Origin: Akkermansia sp.
GTDB taxonomy: Bacteria > Verrucomicrobiota > Verrucomicrobiia > Verrucomicrobiales > Akkermansiaceae
Direction of reading: 5' to 3'
DNA length: 19,605 bases
NCBI GenBank assembly: GCA_017379255.1
Contig: JAFNWZ010000010.1
Span: 1-19,605 of the forward strand
In this document: piece after piece, positions 1-7,229 of the stretch
Position numbering within the stretch: the first letter of the stretch is position 1
Layout: each line of letters starts with the position of its first letter
Made by a program: the position numbers and the translations under genes
Notes under the pieces: model-generated
What the model was told of the DNA's origin: nothing
What the model saw: only the letters and a program-made list of their open reading frames with translations
Database searches by the model: none

Positions 1-258
<258 letters not shown>

Positions 259-568
259 ATAATTTAAGAAATTGCTGGACCATCAGAATTGGCTTTTTTT
301 ATTAGCTCATTCCAATTCTGACAGTGCCGTGATACCCCGCTCCGTGATTCCTGAGAATCACATCCCGGCGCAGGCCACGGCACGCGTCACGACCTTTTCC
401 TTCCCTCTCTTTATCCTCTCCGGCGCCCCGCCTGGCAGGTTGTAAAGCCAGTGGACTGCATTTCTGCTGCCCTCGGCGCCTCGGAAAGTCATACTTGGAA
501 AATTGCCTCGCCCGGTGGAGAGGAGCGGCGGACCGCTTTCCCTTTCGGGCTGCCCTGTAGCAGGGCGT
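259..568 (-). other. rRNA operon 5' leader (external transcribed spacer)
   Basis: This roughly 310-nt stretch lies between the predicted rRNA start point (near 568) and the mature 16S 5' end and holds no credible gene. It is rich in hairpins on the transcribed minus strand: GCCCTG-CTA-CAGGGC at 552-566 right at the transcript start, a GGCGCC pair at 422-427 and 475-480, TGATTC-TCAG-GAATCA at 345-360, and a 10-bp inverted repeat (283-292 with 312-321) just before 16S. I saw no convincing boxA antiterminator. Processing sites cannot be placed without the 3' flank of 16S. Confidence 0.6.
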
Positions 569-574
569 GGGCAG

Positions 575-603
575 AGTTTACCAGAAACTCTTTTTCGCGT
601 CAA
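575..603 (-). promoter_or_regulatory. Promoter of the rRNA operon
   Basis: On the minus strand, -35 TTGACG (603-598), a 17-bp spacer and -10 TAAACT (580-575) are followed by a GC-rich discriminator, CTGCCC. That discriminator is typical of stringently controlled rRNA promoters. A/T-rich runs upstream (604-695) could act as an UP element. The start point is predicted near 568. Confidence 0.8.
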
Positions 604-685
604 GCGTATTTTTGAGATTTTTTGTGCAGTATTTTTGCACTTTCGCTCTAAGCCCCGATATTTCGTGCGAGTTAGAGTTAAAAAA

Positions 686-1210
686 TTATTTTTTTACCGG
701 AAGGAAATGATAGCACGGAGCGGAAGATTCTGCCTGTTGCTCCAGCAGAATACCCGATTCAAACCAAGAAGCCACCCGCCAGGAATTGCGCGCGATCGAG
801 TTCTCCATTTCTCTTGTTCCGTCGTAGTAAAGAACTGGCTGTTTATCTTTTATGCGATACACATGCACCCGATTCTGCCTGCTGGCATAGTTATCGAACA
901 GTACTATATACTGCGGTTCATGGCAGCACGCAGCATAGCCGAACGTGCGTTCACCTTCCATTAACGGCACCTTGTTTCCCGAGGCATCTGAAAACGTAAG
1001 GCATTTAGAATATTCACTCTCCGGGAGATCCAGCACTCGCAACTCACCTTTACCGCAGGGGAACGGGTATGATTTATCCGGGGCCATGCAGGCCACCTCT
1101 GTATATTCCCATGCTTTTTCCGGCCGGTGTTGCAGCGTATCCACCTGTGCACACCCGACCAGTAAAGCCGGCAGTGTACACAGGGAACAAAGTTGCGGGA
1201 ACCTCATCAT
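686..1210 (-). CDS. Small lipoprotein of unknown function
   Basis: This is a protein of about 174 residues that begins MMRFPQLC and has a short hydrophobic segment ending in the lipobox LVGC, with the acylated Cys at residue 20. It is therefore predicted to be secreted and lipid-anchored. The mature part has several cysteines (including a CC pair) and no domain I recognise. Two adjacent ATGs (1210 and 1207) are possible starts. A longer frame reaches 1243 but would cover the promoter at 1220-1248, so I reject it. An AGGAG lies at 1217-1213, but the predicted transcript starts near 1213, so most of it would not be in the mRNA. The gene lies upstream of the rRNA promoter in the same direction, with no clear terminator between them. 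Confidence 0.7.
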   Translation of the reverse strand: MMRFPQLCSLCTLPALLVGCAQVDTLQHRPEKAWEYTEVACMAPDKSYPFPCGKGELRVLDLPESEYSKCLTFSDASGNKVPLMEGERTFGYAACCHEPQYIVLFDNYASRQNRVHVYRIKDKQPVLYYDGTREMENSIARNSWRVASWFESGILLEQQAESSAPCYHFLPVKK

Positions 1211-1219
1211 ATCTCCTGC

Positions 1220-1248
1220 ATGGTATGTCTGCCCACCCGGCAAGTCAA
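1220..1248 (-). promoter_or_regulatory. Promoter of the lipoprotein gene
   Basis: Minus-strand -35 TTGACT (1248-1243), 17-bp spacer, -10 TACCAT (1225-1220). The -10 ends 9 nt before the ATG at 1210, so the mRNA should start almost at the start codon. Confidence 0.65.
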
Positions 1249-1251
1249 GCC

Positions 1252-1563
1252 TTATTTCCTGCGGCGGCGGGCGCAGAGACCAGCCAGCGCCAGCAGGCTC
1301 AGCATTGCAGTGGCGGGCTCGGGAACATTCACAGCAAAATAAAGCAAGTACGGAGAAACGGTTTTCCCTGTAGCTTCGCTCACCTCTGTACTGGTCACCC
1401 AGTATAAGTGCTCATGCGTGTTGCCATCCTTATCCTGCAGGACAAACTGGGAGCCGATGAGGCTGCCAAAGCTGGCACTCGCCGTGGTGTTATCCACCTC
1501 GTAATGGAACTGGCCGCTGCCGCCGCCCATCTGCACCGCCATGTAGCGCGTACCGGGAGTCAC
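1252..1563 (-). pseudogene. C-terminal fragment of a PEP-CTERM sorted protein
   Basis: The 103-residue frame ends with VPEPATAMLSLLALAGLCARRRRK-type architecture: a VPEP motif, one hydrophobic segment and a basic tail. This is the PEP-CTERM signal that directs processing by an exosortase in the envelope of Gram-negative bacteria. PEP-CTERM proteins normally start with a signal peptide. Here the only start is a GTG at 1563 or internal ATGs, and the open frame upstream has no hydrophobic leader before it meets the divergent sulfatase promoter and gene. I read this as the tail of a gene whose 5' part was lost. A short intact gene lacking a signal peptide is possible but would not reach the sorting machinery. 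The substrate or ligand of the lost part is unknown. Confidence 0.6.
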
Positions 1564-1603
1564 CCAGGTTGCGTCGCATTTACGAACAGGATGAAAACTT
1601 CGA

Positions 1604-1632
1604 TTGACGCAACAGGTGTATTCTGGTAGGAT
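1604..1632 (+). promoter_or_regulatory. Promoter of the sulfatase gene
   Basis: -35 TTGACG (1604-1609), 17-bp spacer, -10 TAGGAT (1627-1632). Nine nucleotides separate the -10 from the ATG at 1642, so a leaderless or near-leaderless mRNA is expected. No Shine-Dalgarno is needed or clearly present. Confidence 0.75.
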
Positions 1633-1641
1633 AGGGCCATT

Positions 1642-3450
1642 ATGAAGCTGACTCCGATTCTGACAACATTAGCTACGCTTTTCTGTGTGGGAACGGCAGT
1701 GGGGGCAGATACCCGGCCGAATCTGCTTTTCATCATCACGGATGACCACTCGCCCGAAGTGCTGGGCAGCTGCGATGCAGATACGCCCATGCCGATGCCG
1801 GGTTTCCGCCGTCTGGCCAATGAGGGTATGGTGTTCGACCGCTCGTATTGCGCCAACTCGCTGTGCGGCCCTTCCCGCGCCTGTATGCTGACCGGGCGTC
1901 ATTCCCACAATAATGGTTTCCTCTACAACTACGGCGGTCCTGCCTTCAACGGCTCGCAGCCGACTTACCCGAAGATGCTGCAGGCCGCAGGCTACCAGAC
2001 CGGTATTGTGGGCAAGTGGCATCTGATTTCCCAGCCGACAGGTTTCGATTCCTGGCAGGTATTCCCGAGCCAGGGCGATTACTGGAACCCCACCTTCCAC
2101 CAGCTCGGTGTGCAAGGCCGCACCACCAGCCACCAGGACCGGGGCTACGTGACGGATATTGTGACCACCAAGGCCATCGACTGGATGGAGAACCGCGACA
2201 AGAACAAGCCCTTTGCTCTGATTGTGGGCCACAAGGCACCGCACCGCAACTGGATTCCGGCCCCGCGCCACCTGAAAGCAGTGAAGGAGTATGTTTCCAA
2301 GCTGACGCCGCCGGAAACGCTGATGGATGACTACGCCAACCGCCCGGAGTTCCTGCGCCACAACCGCCAGAGCGTGCTCTGGGACATGTGCAACTGGAAT
2401 GACAACCACCTGGTGGAGGCAGAACTCCCCTTCGATGTGATGAAGGAGATTGTGCCGAAGTGGACCCTGCGCAACATGGTGAACCGCGGTGTGTTCAAAA
2501 ACAACGGCGGTGTGCCGGAGGATTTTGACTGGGAAGCCCACACCCCGAAATTTGCCCCCAAGACCAACCTGGGCTGGAACACCAACCACATGGACCCCGG
2601 CACGAAGGAAATCTACGATGATTTCTTTGCCACCCGCACCCGCGAATTCGTGGCAGACTTCCGCGCAGGCAAGGTGCAGACCGAGCGCGATATGGCGGTG
2701 TACCGCTGGCGCTGGTACATGGAGGACTACCTGGGCACCCTGCTCTCGGTTGACCAGTCCATTTCCAGCCTGCTGGATTACCTGGACCGCCACGGGCTTT
2801 CCGAAAACACGCTGGTTATCTACGTGGGCGACCAGGGCTTCTACCTGGGCGAGCACGGGCTGTACGACAAGCGCTGGATTTTCGAGCAGAGCTTCCGCAT
2901 GCCGCTGGTGATGCGCTGGAAGGGGCACATTGCCGCCGGCACGCGTTCCCAGGCCATGGTGCAGAACATTGACTACGCCCCCACCATTCTGGAAATTGCC
3001 GGGGTGAACACCGAGGAAAACACCCGCACCATGGAAGGTGTGTCCCTGACCCCGCTGTTCAAGACCGGTGATGCCCCCGAATTCCGCGACCGCCCGCTCT
3101 ACTATGCCTTCTACGAGCAGCCGGGTGAACACAACGCCCCGCGCCACGATGGTCTGCGCACCCAGCGCTACACCTTCGCCCGCATCTGGACGCCCACGGG
3201 TGAGGAACGCAAGGCCGGTGTCCGCAAGCCGGAGAATGAATGGCTGCTCATCGACAACGAAAAGGACCCGAAGCAGATGCGGAATGTGGCACAGGACCCC
3301 GCCTATGCCGATGTGATGAAGCAGCTCACCGAGACCTACCACAAGCTGCGCGAGCAGTACCGCGTACCCGCCGACTGCCCCGGCAGCGGCAACCGCATCC
3401 CGGATTTCAAGCCTTCCTGGGGCACCGGTGAAAACGACCGCATCAAATAA
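1642..3450 (+). CDS. Secreted S1-family sulfatase
   Basis: This 602-residue alkaline-phosphatase-superfamily sulfatase hydrolyses sulfate esters, presumably on mucin or other host glycans. A signal peptide occupies residues 1-22 (cleavage after AVGA). The calcium-site aspartates are in IITDDH (34-35). The catalytic motif is C75-GPSR-ACMLTGR; C75 is the residue converted to formylglycine by a formylglycine-generating enzyme (not in the window) or an anaerobic maturase. Further family motifs are GKWH (124-127), VGHKAPH (195-201) and GDQGFYLGEHGLYDKR (396-411), which supply metal and substrate contacts. Length and motif order fit an intact enzyme of the glycosaminoglycan/N-acetylglucosamine-6-sulfatase-like branch, but the substrate cannot be read from the sequence. 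It is monocistronic, with its own promoter and a strong terminator 30 nt downstream. Confidence 0.92.
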   Translation: MKLTPILTTLATLFCVGTAVGADTRPNLLFIITDDHSPEVLGSCDADTPMPMPGFRRLANEGMVFDRSYCANSLCGPSRACMLTGRHSHNNGFLYNYGGPAFNGSQPTYPKMLQAAGYQTGIVGKWHLISQPTGFDSWQVFPSQGDYWNPTFHQLGVQGRTTSHQDRGYVTDIVTTKAIDWMENRDKNKPFALIVGHKAPHRNWIPAPRHLKAVKEYVSKLTPPETLMDDYANRPEFLRHNRQSVLWDMCNWNDNHLVEAELPFDVMKEIVPKWTLRNMVNRGVFKNNGGVPEDFDWEAHTPKFAPKTNLGWNTNHMDPGTKEIYDDFFATRTREFVADFRAGKVQTERDMAVYRWRWYMEDYLGTLLSVDQSISSLLDYLDRHGLSENTLVIYVGDQGFYLGEHGLYDKRWIFEQSFRMPLVMRWKGHIAAGTRSQAMVQNIDYAPTILEIAGVNTEENTRTMEGVSLTPLFKTGDAPEFRDRPLYYAFYEQPGEHNAPRHDGLRTQRYTFARIWTPTGEERKAGVRKPENEWLLIDNEKDPKQMRNVAQDPAYADVMKQLTETYHKLREQYRVPADCPGSGNRIPDFKPSWGTGENDRIK

Positions 3451-3480
3451 GAAGCCGCCGTTATTCCCGGATAACACTTC

Positions 3481-3514
3481 GCGCGCCTTTCCCCACTGGA
3501 AAGGCGCGCTTTTT
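3481..3514 (+). terminator. Rho-independent terminator after the sulfatase gene
   Basis: A perfect 12-bp stem, GCGCGCCTTTCC (3481-3492) with its complement (3498-3509), has a 5-nt loop and a TTTTT run at 3510-3514. The opposite strand lacks a T-run, so it is mainly a plus-strand terminator. Confidence 0.9.
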
Positions 3515-3578
3515 GCATACCAGAAGACACATAAAACGCCCGCATTGCGAGCTGTTATATCACATGCGGTTCACGCTG

Positions 3579-4250
3579 TCACTCCTGCCCGAGAAAACGC
3601 CGGATGAGCAGCTTCCCGTATTCCGCATGGGAGAGTGTGGAAGCATAATCTGCGGCGTATTCATCCAGTTCCCAGGGCATCCATTCATTACGCTGGCAAC
3701 GATCTTCCTCCACGACCATCAAATTCAGGAAATCAGAGATACAGGCCTGCTGGGCTTCGTTGAGTTCCCGGCACCGGGTGCGCTCCAGTTCAATAAACCG
3801 GCTGCCCGGTTTTTCGCCAGGATAAATTTCAACCACGCCGTGCAGCGCCCCAATCATGAACCGGGGCATCAGGAAGCGGTAGGCATGCGGCCCAGCGTAG
3901 GTCAGCGAGCAGGAACAGGCAAAGAGCAAATCATCGGGTATAGCCTGCCAGTTTTCGCGCTCCTCCAGCGGAGCTAACAGCGCCTGCGCATCCGCGGGCC
4001 AGTAGTCATCCTCGGCCTCGCCGCCCAGCAGCACACGCACCTCGCGGTAACAGGTTACCCCGGCAAAGGCTTCGATAATCCGCTGTTCCAGGCGGAAGCG
4101 CTCAGGAGACAGCGGCGTATCATCCGGCTTATAGCACTTCCTGCGCACCTCGATGGTATGCAGAAACTCCGCCGCCGCATGCACAGTTTCCTTGTCAAAG
4201 TTATCCAGCAGTGTGGCAGCAATGGCTTTGATGGACTCTTTTTTACTCAC
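3579..4250 (-). CDS. Hypothetical protein, DUF6714-like
   Basis: This is an acidic cytoplasmic protein of about 223 residues with no signal peptide or membrane segment. The middle (AEDDYWPADA, then GPHAYRFLMPRFMIGAL) resembles the small DUF6714-type family of unknown function, where a 'P.A.RFYLP.F' stretch recurs; I make this link from memory and hold it loosely. I chose the GTG at 4250 (MSKKESIK) because a promoter (TTTACA-17-TACAAT) ends 7 nt before it, and because the longer frame to 4424 would run through both divergent promoters and into the neighbouring gene. There is no Shine-Dalgarno. It ends facing the sulfatase terminator. No function is proposed. Confidence 0.75.
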   Translation of the reverse strand: MSKKESIKAIAATLLDNFDKETVHAAAEFLHTIEVRRKCYKPDDTPLSPERFRLEQRIIEAFAGVTCYREVRVLLGGEAEDDYWPADAQALLAPLEERENWQAIPDDLLFACSCSLTYAGPHAYRFLMPRFMIGALHGVVEIYPGEKPGSRFIELERTRCRELNEAQQACISDFLNLMVVEEDRCQRNEWMPWELDEYAADYASTLSHAEYGKLLIRRFLGQE

Positions 4251-4257
4251 GGAATGT

Positions 4258-4286
4258 ATTGTAATATGCAGCGCTGGAATTGTAAA
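4258..4286 (-). promoter_or_regulatory. Promoter of the DUF6714-like gene
   Basis: Minus-strand -35 TTTACA (4286-4281), 17-bp spacer, -10 TACAAT (4263-4258), then 7 nt to the GTG at 4250. It is back-to-back with the promoter at 4307-4334. Confidence 0.7.
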
Positions 4287-4306
4287 GGCAGTCTGCTGCT
4301 TTTGTC

Positions 4307-4334
4307 TTGCATTTCGGCGGGGCGGGAGTAGACT
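4307..4334 (+). promoter_or_regulatory. Probable promoter of the SAH-hydrolase-like gene
   Basis: -35 TTGCAT (4307-4312), 16-bp spacer, -10 TAGACT (4329-4334), with 9 nt before the ATG at 4344. It is weaker than the other promoters but has the same short distance to the start codon. Confidence 0.5.
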
Positions 4335-4343
4335 GGTGGCAGC

Positions 4344-5402
4344 ATGAATGCGTACGCCGAGAAGATCCGTGATTTCCTGAGTTCTTACTACACCCCGGAG
4401 GAATGGCCCACCCTGCTCTGGCAAGCGGAGGAGTGGTCACAATCCCGCCCGCTGGAGGGGCTGCGTGTGCTGGATGGCACGCCGCTATACCGCAACACGC
4501 TGGGCAAGTTCATGGCGCTGCTGGCGGCGGGGGCTGAGGTGTGGGTGCCGGAGCGCCCGGGTATGCCGTATGATGCGGCCATCATGCAGATGCTGCCGGA
4601 GTTAGGCATCCGGAAAGCACCGCGCAGCATGGATGATTTTGATATGGTGCTGGATTGCAGCGGGCAGTTCTGCGAGCTGCATCCGCGGCTGGGGTTTGCG
4701 GAGCTCACGCGCACCGGGGTGCACCGCTATGTGCACCCGCACCACCCGGTGATTCTGGCAGATTCCGGGCGCATCAAGCGTATTGAAACCGTGCTGGGCA
4801 CGGGCGAGAGCTTTTTCCGCGCCCTGGCGCAGCTGGGGCACACAGATCTGGCTGGCAAGCCGCTGCTCATCGTTGGTTTCGGCAAGGTGGGGCGCGGCGT
4901 GCTGTACTATGCGCTGAAGAATAAGATGCGCGTGTGCGTGGCTGATGTGGTGGACAAGAGCGCAGAGCTGCCCGGCAATGTGGCGTTTATTGATGCGAAT
5001 GATGCCGATACGCTGAATGCGGCCATTGCGGCTTCCTGGTGCACCGTGACGGTAACCGGGCATATTGCCGCGCTGCGCCGCGTGCTGCGCCCCTCGGTGG
5101 TGGTGCCCAGCCCGGCACTGCTGGCCAATCTGGGGGTGGAGGACGAATACGGCGCCGTCATCCCGGAAAACCGCGTGCTGAACCAGAAGAAACCGCTCAA
5201 TTTCATGCTGGAGGAACCCACCTCCATGCGCTTCATTGAAACCACCATGGCGCTGCACAATGCCTGCGCGCTGGAGCTGCTCACGGCAGATTTGCCGCAC
5301 AGCTGCCTGCTGCCCCCGCCGGATGTGGAGGAACGCCTCCTGGATGTGGCCTGCGCGCGCGGTCTCATCGGCGAGGATGTGCGGATGCTGCGCGAAGAGT
5401 AA
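4344..5402 (+). CDS. S-adenosylhomocysteine hydrolase-like NAD-binding protein
   Basis: This is a soluble protein of 352 residues. The strongest motif is the Rossmann P-loop VGFGKVGRG (177-185) followed by an acidic strand end at residue 201 (CVAD), as in the NAD domain of S-adenosylhomocysteine hydrolase. The order of parts also fits that family: a substrate-like N-terminal half with LYRNTLGKFMALLAAGAEVWV (48-68) resembling 'L..TA.L...L...GAEV', then ILADSGRIKRIETVLGTGES, then the NAD domain with VTGH. It is clearly shorter than true SAH hydrolases (about 430-470 residues), and I do not find their usual C-terminal NAD-closing tail. I infer an oxidoreductase or hydrolase of this superfamily acting on an unknown, possibly nucleoside-like, substrate. 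No Shine-Dalgarno lies at useful distance. The gene is followed by the symmetric repeat array. Confidence 0.6.
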   Translation: MNAYAEKIRDFLSSYYTPEEWPTLLWQAEEWSQSRPLEGLRVLDGTPLYRNTLGKFMALLAAGAEVWVPERPGMPYDAAIMQMLPELGIRKAPRSMDDFDMVLDCSGQFCELHPRLGFAELTRTGVHRYVHPHHPVILADSGRIKRIETVLGTGESFFRALAQLGHTDLAGKPLLIVGFGKVGRGVLYYALKNKMRVCVADVVDKSAELPGNVAFIDANDADTLNAAIAASWCTVTVTGHIAALRRVLRPSVVVPSPALLANLGVEDEYGAVIPENRVLNQKKPLNFMLEEPTSMRFIETTMALHNACALELLTADLPHSCLLPPPDVEERLLDVACARGLIGEDVRMLREE

Positions 5403-5439
5403 TCCCCTTCCCTTTCACTGAAGGAGAAAAGCGACTGAA

Positions 5440-5632
5440 ATTTCACTGTGCTGCGAAGCAGCGCAATTTCACCGACCACAGGGAGATTTCACCGACCGCA
5501 GGGAGATTTCACTGAGGGCACCGCCCGGAATCTTCTGGTGTCGAGCCCTGGCGGGCTCTCCGTGAAATTTCGCTTCGCTCAGTGAAATTTTACTTCGTGC
5601 AGTGAAACTTCCGGCGGTGCCGTCAGTGAAAT
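5440..5632. repeat. Mirror-symmetric, 20-bp-phased heptamer array
   Basis: Four copies of ATTTCAC start at 5440, 5466, 5486 and 5506. Four inverted copies, GTGAAAT (one GTGAAAC), start at 5562, 5582, 5602 and 5626. Inner copies are 20 bp apart on each side because they lie in short tandem repeats (left unit ATTTCACCGACCRCAGGGAG, right unit starting GTGAAATTT and ending CA). All pairs are symmetric about position 5537 to within one base. A second inverted-repeat register pairs 5505-5530 with 5609-5635 (GGCACCGCC core). A small GAGCCC-TGGC-GGGCTC hairpin is at 5543-5558. The element fills most of the gap between 5402 and the promoter at 5669. Its function is unknown: operator array, folded RNA or dispersed intergenic repeat. 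Confidence 0.8.
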
Positions 5633-5668
5633 TTCGGCGCGGAGCGACTCAGTGTACAGAGAGCGGAC

Positions 5669-5698
5669 TTGACAGCTGCGGGGTGGGCGGCATAAAAT
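5669..5698 (+). promoter_or_regulatory. Promoter of the membrane protein gene
   Basis: Perfect -35 TTGACA (5669-5674), 18-bp spacer, -10 TAAAAT (5693-5698); CATAAA at 5691-5696 with a 16-bp spacer is an alternative. The -10 overlaps the ATG at 5697, which argues for translation from the ATG at 5709. Confidence 0.65.
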
Positions 5699-5708
5699 GA
5701 AGACACTG

Positions 5709-6827
5709 ATGCTGAACATCCTGCTAGTGCTGCGTTATTTATTCTGCCTGCTTGGGGCGGGTGCCCTGCTCTGGGCGTTGTCGTTCCCGGATGCCATTAT
5801 CCCCCCCAATCCCGCCATGGAGGAAGCGGAGGGTATCACCCTCTATTCCCTCAAACCGCTTATCTGGGTAGTGCCGGTGCTGTTCATGGAACTGGCAAGC
5901 TGCTGCGGGCCACGGCGCAACCTGGTATGGTTTTCGGCCTTGTTCACGGTGCTGGTGCTGGCGCTGCTGGCGTATCCGCTGCTGGCGGCCTGGCGTCCGG
6001 AGTATGTGGAACCCACCTTTGTGTACCAGGGCGGCATGCTGACCACCGGGCTGTGGCGCTATGCAGCGTTCACGGGCATCAGCTTTGCCATCCGCAAGAT
6101 GCTGCTGGCCTACATGTTCCCGGCAGAGGATTTGCAGGAGCAACTGGAGGTAGGGTTCGTTTCAGCCTCAGCCCTCAATCCCTCCACCGCGCGCACCGTT
6201 AAGGAAATTGCAGCGGAAGAAAAAGCAAAACGCCCGAACTTCCAGTTCAAGGCAGGCGACCAGCGAAATGCGCTGCGTTTCAAGTTGATTGTGCAGCGCA
6301 TGCTGCTGCGCAGCCGCCTGGCGAACACCTGCATTGGCATCGGCGCGCTGCTGCTGGTTCTGTGGTGCACCTGCTTCCCGCGCCCCACCGATGAGGAAGC
6401 CCTGCAACGCGACCTCCGGCTCATGCTGCAGCACCGCCCGGCGGCCAATGGCTATCCGCTGGCCACAAGTGCCGCGGTGCATGCCGCCGCACGCGTGATG
6501 AAACATATTTCCGATTTCGAAAGCTTTGCCGGCATGAGCCCCGCCGAGGCCGAACAATGGCTGGGGCTGGATAAACTGCCGGAAGCAGCGCGCACCTGGA
6601 TGCGCGATTCCCGCCCCATTGAGCTGGATGCCACCAACAGCATGCACGAAAACCGCACCCGTTTCCTCACCGTTACTGATGGCCGCCACTTCTGCGTGCT
6701 CTATGTGCGCACAAATGAAGCAGACGGCAGCATCATCATTTCCGAATTCCAGGATTCCGGCTGGGATGCCGTGGCAGATGAGAACCGCCGCCGCACCGGA
6801 ACCGACTGGGGAGCCCTTTACCGCTGA
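5709..6827 (+). CDS. Inner-membrane protein of unknown function
   Basis: The protein has about 372 residues from the ATG at 5709. The frame is also open from an ATG at 5697, giving 376 residues, and the numbers below use that longer form. Hydrophobic segments lie near residues 5-29, 53-70, 76-97, about 115-138 and 209-227. They are separated by a basic, probably cytoplasmic stretch (160-208). After the last segment comes a soluble domain of about 150 residues with no family I recognise; it contains SPAEAEQWLGLDKLPEAARTW and ends in a small beta-rich part (HFCVLYVRTNEADGSIIISEF). The -10 box covers the upstream ATG, so I prefer 5709. The stop lies 9 nt before the thioesterase start, suggesting a two-gene operon. 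No function is inferred. Confidence 0.75.
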   Translation: MLNILLVLRYLFCLLGAGALLWALSFPDAIIPPNPAMEEAEGITLYSLKPLIWVVPVLFMELASCCGPRRNLVWFSALFTVLVLALLAYPLLAAWRPEYVEPTFVYQGGMLTTGLWRYAAFTGISFAIRKMLLAYMFPAEDLQEQLEVGFVSASALNPSTARTVKEIAAEEKAKRPNFQFKAGDQRNALRFKLIVQRMLLRSRLANTCIGIGALLLVLWCTCFPRPTDEEALQRDLRLMLQHRPAANGYPLATSAAVHAAARVMKHISDFESFAGMSPAEAEQWLGLDKLPEAARTWMRDSRPIELDATNSMHENRTRFLTVTDGRHFCVLYVRTNEADGSIIISEFQDSGWDAVADENRRRTGTDWGALYR

Positions 6828-6836
6828 TTTCTTACC

Positions 6837-7229
6837 ATGCCTGCCTTCACTTACCAACGCCGCATTGCCTTTCACGAAACTGACGCCGCCGGGGTGGTAT
6901 ACTTTGCCAATTTCTTCCGTCTGGCAGAGGAGGCGGAGACACACGCCCTGGCCTCGCTGGGCAATGTAGTGACCCGCGATGGCTACCTTTACCCCCGCGT
7001 GCACGTGGAGGCAGACTACCTCGCACCGCTGCGCTTCTTCGACAAGGTGTCAGTACACACTTGCATTCTTAGAATCGGTTCGAGCTCAATGGACTGGAAA
7101 TTTAAAATTTCCGGTCCTTCCGGAATTTGCGCAGTGGTGAAATCTACCTCTTCCCGGCGGAACCGCGATGGTTCTGCTGCCCCGTACAGCGATGAAGAAC
7201 GCGCGGCTTTCGCGGCATTGATGCCCTGA
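6837..7229 (+). CDS. Hot-dog fold acyl-CoA thioesterase (4HBT family)
   Basis: This 130-residue single-domain enzyme hydrolyses an acyl-CoA thioester in the cytoplasm. The diagnostic stretch FHETDAAGVVYFANFFRLAEE (residues 12-32) contains the catalytic Asp (D16) and the 'DxxGvVyfxnf' pattern of the 4-hydroxybenzoyl-CoA/DHNA-CoA thioesterase family, followed by VEADYLAPLRFFDKV, the usual substrate-side strand. Length is normal. Members include YbgC (Tol-Pal linked) and the DHNA-CoA hydrolase of menaquinone synthesis; no tol or men neighbours are present, so the substrate is open. It follows the membrane protein by 9 nt with no Shine-Dalgarno, and its last 86 bp overlap the end of the convergent lipase gene. 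Confidence 0.85.
   Translation: MPAFTYQRRIAFHETDAAGVVYFANFFRLAEEAETHALASLGNVVTRDGYLYPRVHVEADYLAPLRFFDKVSVHTCILRIGSSSMDWKFKISGPSGICAVVKSTSSRRNRDGSAAPYSDEERAAFAALMP

Noticed and set aside
503..964. 153-codon plus-strand frame
   Set aside because: It crosses the rRNA promoter and leader and the lipoprotein gene in the opposite sense; the composition is not protein-like.
1213..1217. AGGAG as ribosome binding site of the lipoprotein gene
   Set aside because: The predicted transcript starts near 1213, so most of the motif would not be transcribed; kept only as an alternative if the true start point is upstream.
1669..3477. 602-codon open frame antisense to the sulfatase
   Set aside because: Same artefact of codon bias; no recognisable motifs, no promoter, and the plus strand carries an intact CxPSR sulfatase.
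4251..4424. N-terminal extension of the DUF6714-like gene to 4424
   Set aside because: It would run through both divergent promoters and the first codons of the neighbouring gene; a GTG at 4250 with a well-placed promoter is a better start.
5543..5558. GAGCCC-TGGC-GGGCTC hairpin as terminator of the SAH-hydrolase-like gene
   Set aside because: The stem is only 6 bp and no T-run follows on either strand.
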